Below, one piece after another: positions 8,588 through 17,085 of a DNA stretch of 64,000 nucleotides. The position numbers and the translations under genes were made by a program. The notes under the pieces were generated by a model. The model made no database searches, was not told where the DNA came from, and was given only the letters and a program-made list of their open reading frames with translations. Position 1 is the stretch's first letter. Each line of letters begins with the position of its first letter. Source of the DNA: Desmonostoc vinosum HA7617-LM4 (GTDB lineage Bacteria; Cyanobacteriota; Cyanobacteriia; Cyanobacteriales; Nostocaceae); assembly GCA_019359515.1 (NCBI GenBank), contig JAHHHC010000009.1, forward strand, positions 124,001 to 188,000. Reading direction: 5' to 3'.

Positions 8588-9142
8588 ATGGCTACCTTAC
8601 TACTTGACGACGGCACAATCGAGAGTGACTTAGGCGAGATAGCTCGTGAACTTGCCCCCCTGGGTATCCAACTTAGACACTACGATCCAGGAACATCGCT
8701 TTTATTTCCCAGTTTGGCAGAGCAAGACGTTGTGACCGAATCTGAAAAGCGCTACATCATAGAACTCCATAGCACCATCTTTGAATTCCTCCAGCAAGAA
8801 AATGACTCTTTGTGGTGTGATTTGCTGAATATACATGCAGGTTCGCCTAACCTCCATCATCTGATCACAACCTACAGCCGTTACCACACTCATACTGCCC
8901 CTGAACCCCTCTACGTCTTGACAGGAGAGATGATTTATGGCTTTGTGCGACCTGATGGTAGTCAAGTACAACTTTTAGTTCAGGCACAAGACTATCTCTA
9001 TATTCCTGCCGGGGTTGAGCATTGGAATAGTCCAACAGCATCGTTGCATTTCAAAGCAGTACGCTACTTCGCACATGTAGAAGGTTGGATGCCCGTTTAT
9101 ACAGGAACTCAACTAAGTGATTCGCTCAACAAACCGCGTTAA
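8588..9142 (+). CDS. mtnD: acireductone dioxygenase-like cupin
   Basis: A 184-residue soluble protein, within the usual ARD size range. The metal-binding cupin signature is complete: His100, His102 and Glu106 (HTHTAPEP) and His145 (PAGVEHW), matching the three-His/one-Glu set of acireductone dioxygenases. The N-terminal ELAPLGIQLRHY also fits the family. ARD oxidises acireductone in methionine salvage, giving the keto-acid precursor of methionine (Fe form). No other methionine-salvage gene lies beside it here. The start ATG has no clear ribosome site. Family-level confidence is high; exact substrate slightly less so. Confidence 0.82.
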   Translation: MATLLLDDGTIESDLGEIARELAPLGIQLRHYDPGTSLLFPSLAEQDVVTESEKRYIIELHSTIFEFLQQENDSLWCDLLNIHAGSPNLHHLITTYSRYHTHTAPEPLYVLTGEMIYGFVRPDGSQVQLLVQAQDYLYIPAGVEHWNSPTASLHFKAVRYFAHVEGWMPVYTGTQLSDSLNKPR

Positions 9143-9314
9143 GGTGTTGGGGGAAATGGGGAATTGGGAATGGGGGATTATTTTCTGTTCTTGCTTCTGT
9201 GATACTTTGACTTCTCCTGTCGGAGACGCTACGCGTAGCAAGATCCCAAAGGGTACGCTCAGTACAAGTAAGTAACTGATGCTTCGACTCTGCTCAGTAC
9301 AAGTAGCTGATAAT

Positions 9315-10112
9315 TTATTCTACTTCCTCACACCGAATTAACAGCGTTTCCATCGCTTCTGCTAAGGAAATTAACTCTGTCCAAGAGGAACCAGTAACTA
9401 AATTTTGAGCGTGAGCTAATCGGTTGCGTAACTGTTCGGCCGATTTTAGAAAACGTTCACCAAATCGCTTTGATTTTAGCCCAAGTTGCTGAAGAAGTTC
9501 TGGTTGATTCAAAACCAATTCTCGCTTATCACAAAATTGTAAGTAGTCCAATAAATCCGTCGCTTCATTTCTTTCTTGACTCTCACGCCATAGGCGTTGT
9601 GCAACTATCAAGCGCTCAGGTTTGAGAACTTTTTGCCAAGAATCTTGTGGGTAATAAAGCCGTACTAGCCGCAGCAGATTCATTTCTAGCAGTGTCACCA
9701 AACCAAACAGCAACATTCGTGCTGGTGCTTTCTGCAAGTCGCCACAGGTAATAATTCCACTCACTTGATTACAGTCCAAAACAAACAATCGGGGAGTTTG
9801 TTGCAAAATGGGTAGCAACTTCATCAAAGGAGTGGAAATAGCAATTAATTCCTTGGGATGAAACACCCGTTGATAGTCACTGCACTTACCAGACTTCGCT
9901 TGTGTCAAACTAGAGCGTTCTACATAGCCGCTGATAGTATCTTCCGTCTCAATGCCAACCACATCGAAATCCTGTGCTTGCATCCAATGCAGCACCTCTG
10001 TTACCTCTGCTGCTGCTGGTACAGCTTTTAGGGGTTCTGCAACATATTCAATCGTGATATTGTTCTCAAATAAACTCCGCAAATCTTGAGAACGGGATTT
10101 AAGGTGTTTCAT
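9315..10112 (-). CDS. CBS-like protein with C-terminal HEPN-type motif
   Basis: 265 residues. Residues 25-130 look like a degenerate pair of CBS motifs (VTEVLHWMQAQDFDVVGIET, then LFVLDCNQVSGIITCGDLQK), which in other proteins bind adenosyl ligands. The C-terminal ~100 residues are helical and contain RNRLAH at 229-234, an exact RNxxxH signature of HEPN domains (many are RNases in toxin or defence systems; others are non-catalytic). ATG start; no operon partner. Function unknown: a ligand-gated RNase-like regulator is inference from the motif only. Confidence 0.7.
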   Translation of the reverse strand: MKHLKSRSQDLRSLFENNITIEYVAEPLKAVPAAAEVTEVLHWMQAQDFDVVGIETEDTISGYVERSSLTQAKSGKCSDYQRVFHPKELIAISTPLMKLLPILQQTPRLFVLDCNQVSGIITCGDLQKAPARMLLFGLVTLLEMNLLRLVRLYYPQDSWQKVLKPERLIVAQRLWRESQERNEATDLLDYLQFCDKRELVLNQPELLQQLGLKSKRFGERFLKSAEQLRNRLAHAQNLVTGSSWTELISLAEAMETLLIRCEEVE

Positions 10113-10326
10113 CTGCCGTTAGCTATCACACGTCAGCAGGATCAGTATTTCATAAAAGCTAGCATTCTGTCAGTCCAAGCTTTGTACTTCTTTGTTACAG
10201 AATTTTTTGTCGCGTTTTAACTCGTTGCAGTCAAACCCTTTGCGCGAATTCTCAAAGAATTTAAACAATAGTACATTGCGCTCAAGAGCAGGTTAATCTG
10301 GAGCCGCTTTTAATTAGACACGGTGT

Positions 10327-10527
10327 TTATGCTGCTTGTAGCCGTTTCAATTCTTGTATCAACGCAAGACATTGTTTACTAGCGTCTCTAGCTTGCCGCA
10401 TTAAATCAAGTCCAAGTTTTCTATCCACTTTAGAAACTTCTACTGACTGATTGCTTAATTGAGCGGCTTTGAGGCTGAGTTCTTTGATTCTGGCTTTGAG
10501 TGCTTCATGCTCTACTGTTGATGGCAT
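10327..10527 (-). CDS. small coiled-coil protein (66 aa)
   Basis: ATG preceded by AGGAGG at 10-base spacing. The product is highly helical and charged, with heptad-like Leu/Ala spacing (LKARIKELSLKAAQL ... ALIQELKRLQ). It follows a 55-codon ORF by 35 bases on the same strand and may form a small transcription unit with it. No family recognised. Confidence 0.6.
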   Translation of the reverse strand: MPSTVEHEALKARIKELSLKAAQLSNQSVEVSKVDRKLGLDLMRQARDASKQCLALIQELKRLQAA

Positions 10528-10562
10528 CTTAGGTCAGCCTCCTAATTCTGAAATTACAACGT

Positions 10563-10730
10563 CTACATTTTCCATCTGTTCATAAAGTATATTTGCTCTA
10601 GCTTGGAGTAAGCTAGGTCGTCATAATCTCCTTGGTCTATAGCATCATCTGCTAAGTTGTATAGTTCTCTTATTATTTCCTCAAGTTTTACATATACCCA
10701 CAATAATGCGTCAAGTGTTGTTTGCTTCAA
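10563..10730 (-). CDS. small acidic helical protein with TTG start (55 aa)
   Basis: A short ORF starting at TTG 10730, with AGGAG nine bases upstream, ending TAG at 10563. The product is acidic and helical (VKLEEIIRELYNLADDAIDQ followed by GDYDDLAYSKLEQIYF) and looks like a real small helix-turn-helix hairpin rather than random translation. It sits just upstream of the 66-residue coiled-coil gene. Function unknown; coding status is inferred from the ribosome site and amino-acid composition. Confidence 0.5.
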   Translation of the reverse strand: MKQTTLDALLWVYVKLEEIIRELYNLADDAIDQGDYDDLAYSKLEQIYFMNRWKM

Positions 10731-10781
10731 GCTTTTATACTCCTATTTCTAAATTGTAATATGGTACTTTAATTACAAATC

Positions 10782-10825
10782 ATAAAAACTTCAAGCGCCC
10801 AGACTCGAAGAGCCTGAGCGCTTGA
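10782..10825 (-). terminator. intrinsic terminator after the copper-binding protein gene
   Basis: A long near-perfect stem (TCAAGCGC...GCGCTTGA, 10791-10825, 16 bp with two G-T pairs, loop GAA) lies 38 bases after the stop codon and is followed on the minus strand by AGTTTTTA. Confidence 0.8.
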
Positions 10826-10863
10826 ATATTAGGTTGCAGAGAAACTTCTGCTGAGTGGTGGAA

Positions 10864-11226
10864 TTAAGCAGGCATCATTTGCATAGCTCTGCAAGCTTCT
10901 GCACACTTGCGGCAAGCGGCAGCACATTCCATCATTTTTGGGTCATCACTCATATTTTCGCAAGCCATCGCACAGCGATCGCACATTTCGGCACAGAGCA
11001 TACAAGTGCGTCCCATAAACTCAGAACCACCCATCATCATGTTCATGCACATCATGCACATTTCCGCGCAATCATGCATCATGCTCATCATGCTCATGTC
11101 CATGTGCTTACCGCCTTTACCCATGCAATAAGTCATGGTTTCCATGCACATTTTTTGGCATTCCATGCAAGCATTCATGCAGGTTTGCATTTCAGTTGTC
11201 ATGGTTTCAGTCATCATCATCATCAT
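10864..11226 (-). CDS. four-helix-bundle copper-binding protein (Csp/DUF326-like)
   Basis: The start is taken at the first of five consecutive ATG codons (11226), because AGGAGG (11235-11240) sits eight bases upstream. 120 residues with 17 Cys and very many Met. Cysteines are in CxxxC-type spacing along predicted helices (CMNACMECQKMC, CMLCAEMCDRCAMAC, CAAACRKCAEAC), the pattern of Csp copper-storage proteins, in which Cys residues line the core of a four-helix bundle and bind many Cu(I) ions. No signal peptide, so it is cytosolic (Csp3-like). Probable role: copper storage or detoxification. The extra Met-rich segment (MDMSMMSMMHD) could add Cu(I) sites. Confidence 0.85.
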   Translation of the reverse strand: MMMMMTETMTTEMQTCMNACMECQKMCMETMTYCMGKGGKHMDMSMMSMMHDCAEMCMMCMNMMMGGSEFMGRTCMLCAEMCDRCAMACENMSDDPKMMECAAACRKCAEACRAMQMMPA

Positions 11227-11733
11227 AGGAAATACCTCCTGATTTTTTGATGTATAAAGCAAGTCCCAGGTAGGACTACTTACAACAGTAATCAGATTCT
11301 TTTAAAGAGTCAATAGGAGATTTTTTACCAAATTTATAAGCCTACTATCTCGATATAATTACCGGAAAATAAGATTAATTCTCCATAACTCAGTGTGGTT
11401 TTCTTTGAGAACTCTTATAAACTGAGGACTGCAAACTCCTGTTATTAAGTAGACTTTTTATAGCTAATCAATTTTTAACTTTGGGATCAAAATTCACACT
11501 GATTTTGAGCCAGGATTAATGTCTAATTTTTTAATAAATATTTGCATAGGTAGGGAGTGGGGAGTGGGGAGTGGGGAGTAGGGAGTAGGGATTAGGGGGG
11601 ATGAGGGGGATGAGGGGGAGAAATTTTAATTTACACTCTCCGCGTCCCCGCGTCCCCGCGTCCCCGCGTCAACCAAAACGCGAAATCTAAAAAACCTACC
11701 CATAAGAGGCGGGGGCCTCGAGTTCCCCAGTCC
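11227..11733. other. intergenic region with repeats
   Basis: About 500 bases without a supported gene. The part next to the copper-protein gene (11227-11540) is AT-rich and should hold its promoter; no metal-responsive operator could be recognised. The rest (11551-11670) is a low-complexity G-rich/C-rich repeat block. Confidence 0.55.
11551..11670. repeat. G-rich and C-rich tandem heptamer/octamer block
   Basis: Consecutive copies of GGGAGTG/GGGAGTA (11553-11590), then GATGAGGG repeats, a short AT spacer and four CCGCGTCC-type octamers (11641-11670). Confidence 0.8.
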
Positions 11734-12552
11734 CTACTTCCCAGATTCTGAAATAATCGGTTCTGTTGCGACGTTATCTAAGCGGGCGCTGGTTAGCAAA
11801 TCTCTCCACTGAGCCTGAAGTGCTGGGTCTTGAAGATTTTTTTGCCGTAGTTCTAATAGTGTTGTGACTGCTTCGTACCAGATGCCATTTTGGGCATAGA
11901 TGGCAAAGCGCTTGATTGGTGTAGCAGTTTTTAGTTGCTCAGCTATTGTCTGACTCAGGTTAACTCTTTGGATTACCCCTTCAACGTAAATTGGGGGCGA
12001 ATTCTTTTGAGGGTCGCAGTAAATATTGAAGTACCAGCGATATTGTTTATTTACTGCTAACGCTGGGGCTGTGCTAGGTAAAGAGACTCTGACAATACCT
12101 GGTCGAGCCGGTAAAGCGATCGCGGTTTCATAAATATTTGATTTTTGATCTTGCAGCACAAATTCAGCTGGATAGCCATATTCCTTGATGTATGGCACAT
12201 AAAACAACCAACTAGGACGTTCTAATGTTGTCAATCCCCAGACATTTGTCACTGAGCCTTTTTCTTCATAATGTACTAAAGCGGTGAGTTCAGGCTTCAC
12301 AGATTTACATAAACCTGGATTACGACTAGCTCCCCCGCGAGGACGACCTCCAACTGCGGGGCCTGGCGGGGGTGAGGGGGGATTAAAAGGCGGAGTTTGT
12401 GACCGGGTTGGTTTGCGATCAGAACTGTTGGGTGAGCGTCCTGGAGATGATGAGGTTGGTTTTGCCAAGACTGAGGTAAGGCTACTCAACAAACTAATGC
12501 AGCTAAAAGCGATTACTAAAAACAGTTTTAATGATTGTGAATTTGATTTCAT
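11734..12552 (-). CDS. secreted DUF928 family protein
   Basis: ATG at 12552 with AGGAAAG upstream, preferred over an in-frame non-ATG start 24 bases earlier. An N-terminal signal peptide (KLFLVIAFSCISLLSSL) ends near VLA-K, then comes a Pro/Ser/Gly-rich linker (residues ~35-75) and a ~190-residue DUF928 domain with SWLFYVPYIKE and YRWYFNIYCDP. The gene follows the CHAT-CHASE2 and DUF1822 genes on the same strand, a neighbourhood found in many cyanobacteria. Probably periplasmic; molecular role unknown. Confidence 0.85.
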   Translation of the reverse strand: MKSNSQSLKLFLVIAFSCISLLSSLTSVLAKPTSSSPGRSPNSSDRKPTRSQTPPFNPPSPPPGPAVGGRPRGGASRNPGLCKSVKPELTALVHYEEKGSVTNVWGLTTLERPSWLFYVPYIKEYGYPAEFVLQDQKSNIYETAIALPARPGIVRVSLPSTAPALAVNKQYRWYFNIYCDPQKNSPPIYVEGVIQRVNLSQTIAEQLKTATPIKRFAIYAQNGIWYEAVTTLLELRQKNLQDPALQAQWRDLLTSARLDNVATEPIISESGK

Positions 12553-12643
12553 ATCAATCTTTCCTGATAAATGCAAATTAGCTTCAATAGGGAGTGGGGT
12601 AAAAAAGATTTTTTCATAATTAACGTTTACTGCTGTGGAAAAG

Positions 12644-14968
12644 TTAGATTTGATATTGGTTTTTAAGTTTGAAATTGTAAATTGACATTAAACCAACTGC
12701 CATTGCTAATGACAAAGCTGATGGTACAAATGGCACCCAAACACCACCAACCAACAGAGCAAAGCAAGCTAAATATAAGACACTAGAGGTAACACTAACA
12801 CTCAATGCTAACCAAGGTAGCGATCGCCACCGCCAAGCTAGCACTCCCCCAAGCATTGACCAGCCTAAAATCCAGATTATTTCAATCCACACTGACCAAA
12901 CCCGTATTAATGCACGCTGATTTAATACAGCACTCAGGATTTGGCTGACCATATGTGCATGGACTAATACCCCTGGTATTTGGTTACTAGAGGAGGTTCC
13001 GTAAGGCGTAGACCAAGTATCTTGAAAATCTCCTTTAGCCACCACACCAATGAGAACAATTCGGTCTTTGACAGCACTGGGGTCAACCGAATTAGATAAA
13101 AATTGTGTGAGTGGCACCTGTTCAGCAATCTTTTTTGAGGAACGATAGTTAAGGAGGATTTGACCACTAGTATTGATACCTTGATAGACACCAGTGGGAG
13201 ACTTAAGAGTTGGGAAAACTGTATTACCTAGTTGTAAATCGCCTTGCGGGGTGAACTTGGGTGTAATTTTTGGTAAGAGATAACGGAATGCTAATTGTGT
13301 ACTGAGTGCATGGGGAGTAGAACACAAGGAAGCTGCTTCTTGGTTCATAAATAAAAGATGGCGACGTATAACATCATCATTATCAGCCACAAAATCGCTG
13401 AATCCTAAACGTTGTTTGGGGATTTCTGGTGGTGGCTTAATGCCTTTTGTATTCGCTGTGGCATCACTTCCTTTACACACTCCAATTAAATTCTGAGTTT
13501 GTTGAAGACGAGTGACTAAATCTCGGTCTTCGCCACGAAAATCACGGTAAATATCCAAGCCAATAGCTCGTGGTTGATATTTTTCTAGTTTTGCTAGCAA
13601 TTGACCTAGAGATTTGTCAGAGATAGAAGTCCCTCTGAGGGACTCGTTATTTTGTCGTTGATTAGCTATGTCAGCATCATCAATTGTCACTATCAACAAA
13701 CGTGAGTCTACACCTTCGTCAGGACGCGATCGCATCATTTGGTCATAGGCTGTGAGTTCTAAACCTTGCAACAGTCCCAGAAGCCGCATCCCACAAACTA
13801 CAGTTGTCGCTATGACACCAGAGAGCAAAGCGTGTTGAATTTTGCTTTTGCGGGTTATTTGTACCTTTGTTGGTAGTTCTTCGTTTTGTGTAGATCTCAG
13901 TTCGTCCCAAGTGGGTGGTATCTGGGCTGGATTTTGACAAATTACTGGTAGCCAAGTTGCACAGGGAAATCTATCTTCAAGTCCTTGTAAGCGTTCTCGT
14001 CCTTGTCTGACTGCCTGATACAAAGATTGGCCACCTGCGAAGCCTTGGAGAAAATACTTCAAGAATTCTTGAGCAACGTAATCTGGGACTGGTTCGCGCA
14101 TGACGATGATCTGGGGTATTTGCAAATCAGCCAATTCTCGTGCCAATCCTAAGCCATCACAAGAGTTGAAAATAGCCAGTTGCAAACCATTCTCGATCGC
14201 TTTTTTCAGGGCGTACTTTAACTCACCAATGGTGAGGCTATCGGTTTGATTGATGTATATCCGACCGGTTTCGCCATTCCCCTGAGTACAACTATGTCCA
14301 GCAAAGAAGAGGATATCCCAGTTTTTCCCCCAGAGATGCTCGGTTAACTCCTTGCGTTGAGGTTCAATTAATAAGCTAATTTCAGCATTGGGACACTGTT
14401 GTAATAAAGCTTGATCAGCTTGAGTGTCAATTCCCATACTGTTGCCCACAATCGCCAAAATATTGACTACTTGATTGTGGGTAGATGGCTTGTGAATGCG
14501 ATCGTAAGTTGGTGAGGAAAGGGCAATTTCAGCTTTAGGATAGCGTTCTAACAAATCCCATAAATGCCATGGTAATAGCTGCAATTGGCTATTTTCCGTT
14601 TGCAGAATTACCCTCACTTCTTCTGTGGGCAATAATCTTTCTAACCATTTCTCTCGCAAAGGACGAAACTCTTCTGCTCGCAGCCAGGTGTTAAAGCGTG
14701 CCCGTAAAATATGGGCAGTACTTTCGCAGTCTTGGGTCATCGAGACATTCGTGACTTGTACTCGATCAGCATGTAAACGATAGCGGTTGCCCAACTGTCG
14801 ATAGCTAGACTGCCAGTGGCTGTAATACAGTGGCATCTCGGCTGATGGAGGTAGCTTGCCAATTATTTCTGTTGAAGGACGCTCATGTTCTTCACCAATT
14901 TGCAGGGTGACAGCAAACCCTTGCTCAAAACTCCCCTCTCCGAACTTTAGAACTACTAACTTACCCAT
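12644..14968 (-). CDS. CHAT-CHASE2 membrane sensor protein
   Basis: The start is set at ATG 14968 (MGKLVVLKFG), where this family begins; the longer reading frame starts at TTG inside a repeat. About 774 residues. The N-terminal ~370 residues are a caspase-like CHAT domain, with FFAGHSC (catalytic His) and AIFNSCDGLG (catalytic Cys). A membrane segment follows near residue 380, then an extracytoplasmic CHASE2 sensor (~410-670: RLLIVTIDDADI, RAIGLDIYRD, VLIGVVAKGD), and at least two C-terminal membrane helices. In cyanobacteria this combination lies beside DUF1822 and DUF928, as here. CHAT domains are proteases in caspase-like signalling; the substrate is unknown. Confidence 0.88.
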   Translation of the reverse strand: MGKLVVLKFGEGSFEQGFAVTLQIGEEHERPSTEIIGKLPPSAEMPLYYSHWQSSYRQLGNRYRLHADRVQVTNVSMTQDCESTAHILRARFNTWLRAEEFRPLREKWLERLLPTEEVRVILQTENSQLQLLPWHLWDLLERYPKAEIALSSPTYDRIHKPSTHNQVVNILAIVGNSMGIDTQADQALLQQCPNAEISLLIEPQRKELTEHLWGKNWDILFFAGHSCTQGNGETGRIYINQTDSLTIGELKYALKKAIENGLQLAIFNSCDGLGLARELADLQIPQIIVMREPVPDYVAQEFLKYFLQGFAGGQSLYQAVRQGRERLQGLEDRFPCATWLPVICQNPAQIPPTWDELRSTQNEELPTKVQITRKSKIQHALLSGVIATTVVCGMRLLGLLQGLELTAYDQMMRSRPDEGVDSRLLIVTIDDADIANQRQNNESLRGTSISDKSLGQLLAKLEKYQPRAIGLDIYRDFRGEDRDLVTRLQQTQNLIGVCKGSDATANTKGIKPPPEIPKQRLGFSDFVADNDDVIRRHLLFMNQEAASLCSTPHALSTQLAFRYLLPKITPKFTPQGDLQLGNTVFPTLKSPTGVYQGINTSGQILLNYRSSKKIAEQVPLTQFLSNSVDPSAVKDRIVLIGVVAKGDFQDTWSTPYGTSSSNQIPGVLVHAHMVSQILSAVLNQRALIRVWSVWIEIIWILGWSMLGGVLAWRWRSLPWLALSVSVTSSVLYLACFALLVGGVWVPFVPSALSLAMAVGLMSIYNFKLKNQYQI

Positions 14969-15000
14969 GACCGTCGCTGCCCCTTTGGGGAATTCAAAAT

Positions 15001-15094
15001 TCAAAATAAGGCTTGCGGACTCGCTACCGTTGCGCTAACAAAATTCAAAATAAGGCTTGCGGACTCGCTACCGCTACGCTAACAAAATTCAAAA
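15001..15094. repeat. two tandem copies of a 44 bp unit
   Basis: TCAAAATAAGGCTTGCGGAC begins copies at 15001 and 15045; the copies differ at two positions (CCGTTGCGC / CCGCTACGC). The unit contains the 'GCGGACTCGCTACCG' word that also appears in reverse orientation near 49850-49900. Confidence 0.8.
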
Positions 15095-15142
15095 TTAATG
15101 AATTTTTAATTCTCCAATAACCAATTACAGACGTTACATGCC

Positions 15143-16111
15143 TTAAATCATGAAATGTTCTGTAATACTGGTGTCATTCAATGCTACTCTAACGCTAAAG
15201 CGCTCTAGAGTTTCACCGCGAAACTGTAATTGAATGTAATTGTCTGATTTGCGAGATTGAGCTTCTAAAAAAACTGCTCCTGAACTATCTAAAACAGTGA
15301 GATGGACTCCGGCTGGTAAATATATTTGCTCACCGACAGCGTGTAACTGAAGGCGAATACTATTTTGTTGGTTCGTTTCTGGGGTGATTTCTACAATTAA
15401 CATGACGAATTGATTGAGAATTTGGATTCCCAAATCAATCAATTTTGCACGCCTAGTAACTGCTTCTGATTGATTGGTAGCATTTCTTTCTATAGTTTCA
15501 GTACTACGAAAGGCATAAGCTGGTCTGAGTTCTGGCATATTCCATAAAGATTCGATATTTTGCCAACCTGTTTCAAAAACACCAGCTAGCCACTGACTTA
15601 AATTCACCAATGGAGTCAATGGAGATTCTTGCAATTGTGCTATGTGGTCGATTAAATCTTCTAGGGGTTGTAGTTGAGTTAGAGGCAGTTTTTCGACTGC
15701 CACATTAGGGATGAACCCTAGCATTCTTGCTTCTTGGAGTGATTCGTCAAATTGAACTACTACATAACCTGCTCGTTCTTCCCAAGTTTCTGGGGGGATG
15801 GAACAAGTTTGTTGGTGCAAATGCACAGGGCGACATTCCAAACGACCAAGTGAAGAGACTTCTAAGTCAGCTACATTAGCACAGAGGCGCATTATAGGGT
15901 TCCAGCTGTCACTTGCTGCGAGGTTAGTAGGGATATCCATCATCTGCAAATAGTCATTCACCACCCATACAGCCAGCGTATTTAGCCGGACTTGCTCTGC
16001 TTTTTCGGGAGTCGGTTGTTCTTTGGCAAACTGCTCAGCAGTGACGCGAGCTGTTTGAGAGATAGGCAATGTTAGTACAAAATCATCTAGCTGATAGGTG
16101 GTGTTAGTCAT
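15143..16111 (-). CDS. DUF1822 family protein
   Basis: 322 residues, soluble, ATG start. The N-terminus (LDDFVLTLPISQTARVTAEQ) and RLNTLAVWVVNDYLQMMDIP are typical of DUF1822 proteins, which occur beside CHAT-CHASE2 genes in cyanobacteria. The C-terminal ~100 residues look like a beta-rich domain (VGEQIYLPAGVHLTVLDSSG). First gene of the minus-strand run DUF1822 / CHAT-CHASE2 / DUF928. Possibly an adaptor of the CHAT protease system; this is inference from neighbourhood. Confidence 0.82.
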   Translation of the reverse strand: MTNTTYQLDDFVLTLPISQTARVTAEQFAKEQPTPEKAEQVRLNTLAVWVVNDYLQMMDIPTNLAASDSWNPIMRLCANVADLEVSSLGRLECRPVHLHQQTCSIPPETWEERAGYVVVQFDESLQEARMLGFIPNVAVEKLPLTQLQPLEDLIDHIAQLQESPLTPLVNLSQWLAGVFETGWQNIESLWNMPELRPAYAFRSTETIERNATNQSEAVTRRAKLIDLGIQILNQFVMLIVEITPETNQQNSIRLQLHAVGEQIYLPAGVHLTVLDSSGAVFLEAQSRKSDNYIQLQFRGETLERFSVRVALNDTSITEHFMI

Positions 16112-16280
16112 AAATAAAATCCCCAGTGATCAATGCTGCTATGTAGATATCGCTCGCTTTCACTAAATTTATGCCATAAAATTAAGCTTGAATACACAAT
16201 TTTGGCACTGCTCTTGTTGCACATTCTGATGATGGTTATTTTGTTAGTATCATCCCTCAGAGGTATTTTGGTGAGTCGGG

Positions 16281-16853
16281 ATGGAGAAATTAACTAAACA
16301 AACACATTTTTGGCTTTATGCAATTATCTTCTGTTTAGCTTTGGCGGGCTGCGATCGCCTCTCTAGTGCTTCTGGAAATACTGTTGAGCGAGTCAGTGAT
16401 GGTGATACTTTAGTAGTCAAAGATGCTAATAACAAAAATCTCACTGTCCGCTTTGCTTGTATCGATGCACCGGAGATAGCTCATTCCAACAAAGAAAGAC
16501 AAAGCAGACGTACTAGCGATCGCAATCAATTTAATTGGGGCGTAAAGGCGCAAGAACGGGTAGAGGAACTGGTCAGGCAAGGAGGCGATCGCGTCACTTT
16601 GAATGTTACCGATAGCGATCGTTATGGACGCAAAATCGCTGAAATTCGTCTCAGGGACGGCACTTTCATCCAACAAGTTCTAGTTCAAGAAGGCTTAGCA
16701 AAGGTGTATCGTCCTTATTTAAATAAGTGCCCCAGTAGAGATGTTGTGCAACAAGCTGAAGCGGAAGCGAGGCAACAAAGAATGGGGGTTTGGGGTGACA
16801 GGAAATTTGTCAATCCTTGGGAATACCGCAGTGTCAATAAAATAGAAAAGTAG
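16281..16853 (+). CDS. thermonuclease family lipoprotein (SNase-like)
   Basis: 190 residues. The signal peptide (FWLYAIIFCLALAGC) ends in the lipobox LAGC at Cys24, so it is probably a lipoprotein. The staphylococcal-nuclease domain follows: VSDGDTLVVKD, RFACIDAPEI (Asp/Arg site), KAQERVEELV, DRYGRKIAEIRL and VLVQEGLAKVYRPYL. The family degrades extracellular nucleic acid with Ca2+. A single gene, ended by a bidirectional terminator at 16979-17015. Confidence 0.88.
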   Translation: MEKLTKQTHFWLYAIIFCLALAGCDRLSSASGNTVERVSDGDTLVVKDANNKNLTVRFACIDAPEIAHSNKERQSRRTSDRNQFNWGVKAQERVEELVRQGGDRVTLNVTDSDRYGRKIAEIRLRDGTFIQQVLVQEGLAKVYRPYLNKCPSRDVVQQAEAEARQQRMGVWGDRKFVNPWEYRSVNKIEK

Positions 16854-16978
16854 TGGACTAAAATCAACCGAACTGGCACTCTTGATAGCGGTGAACTTTC
16901 ATTAAGTGAATGCACCGCAAATTTGTTTGGCAGAGAAAATTCTGTTCGCTGATGACTAATTTTACAGATCAATTCTTA

Positions 16979-17015
16979 CAAAGTCTGAGCGCCGGAAGTC
17001 GGCGCTCAGACTTTG
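16979..17015. terminator. bidirectional hairpin terminator
   Basis: A perfect 16 bp stem (CAAAGTCTGAGCGCCG, 16979-16994, with its complement 17000-17015), loop GAAGT. It lies between the convergent nuclease and BioD-like genes. The T-run is short on both sides. Confidence 0.7.
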
Positions 17016-17085
17016 CGCTTTGTCCTTTATAGATACAAATGACTAATGACCAATGACAAAGGACGATCCCCGTCGGTGGTGAGTA

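Noticed and set aside
10855-11250. His-rich open frame on the plus strand (many HHAH words)
   Set aside because: It is the complement of the Met/Cys-rich copper protein (ATG codons read as CAT/His). It has no ribosome site and the minus-strand gene is clearly real.
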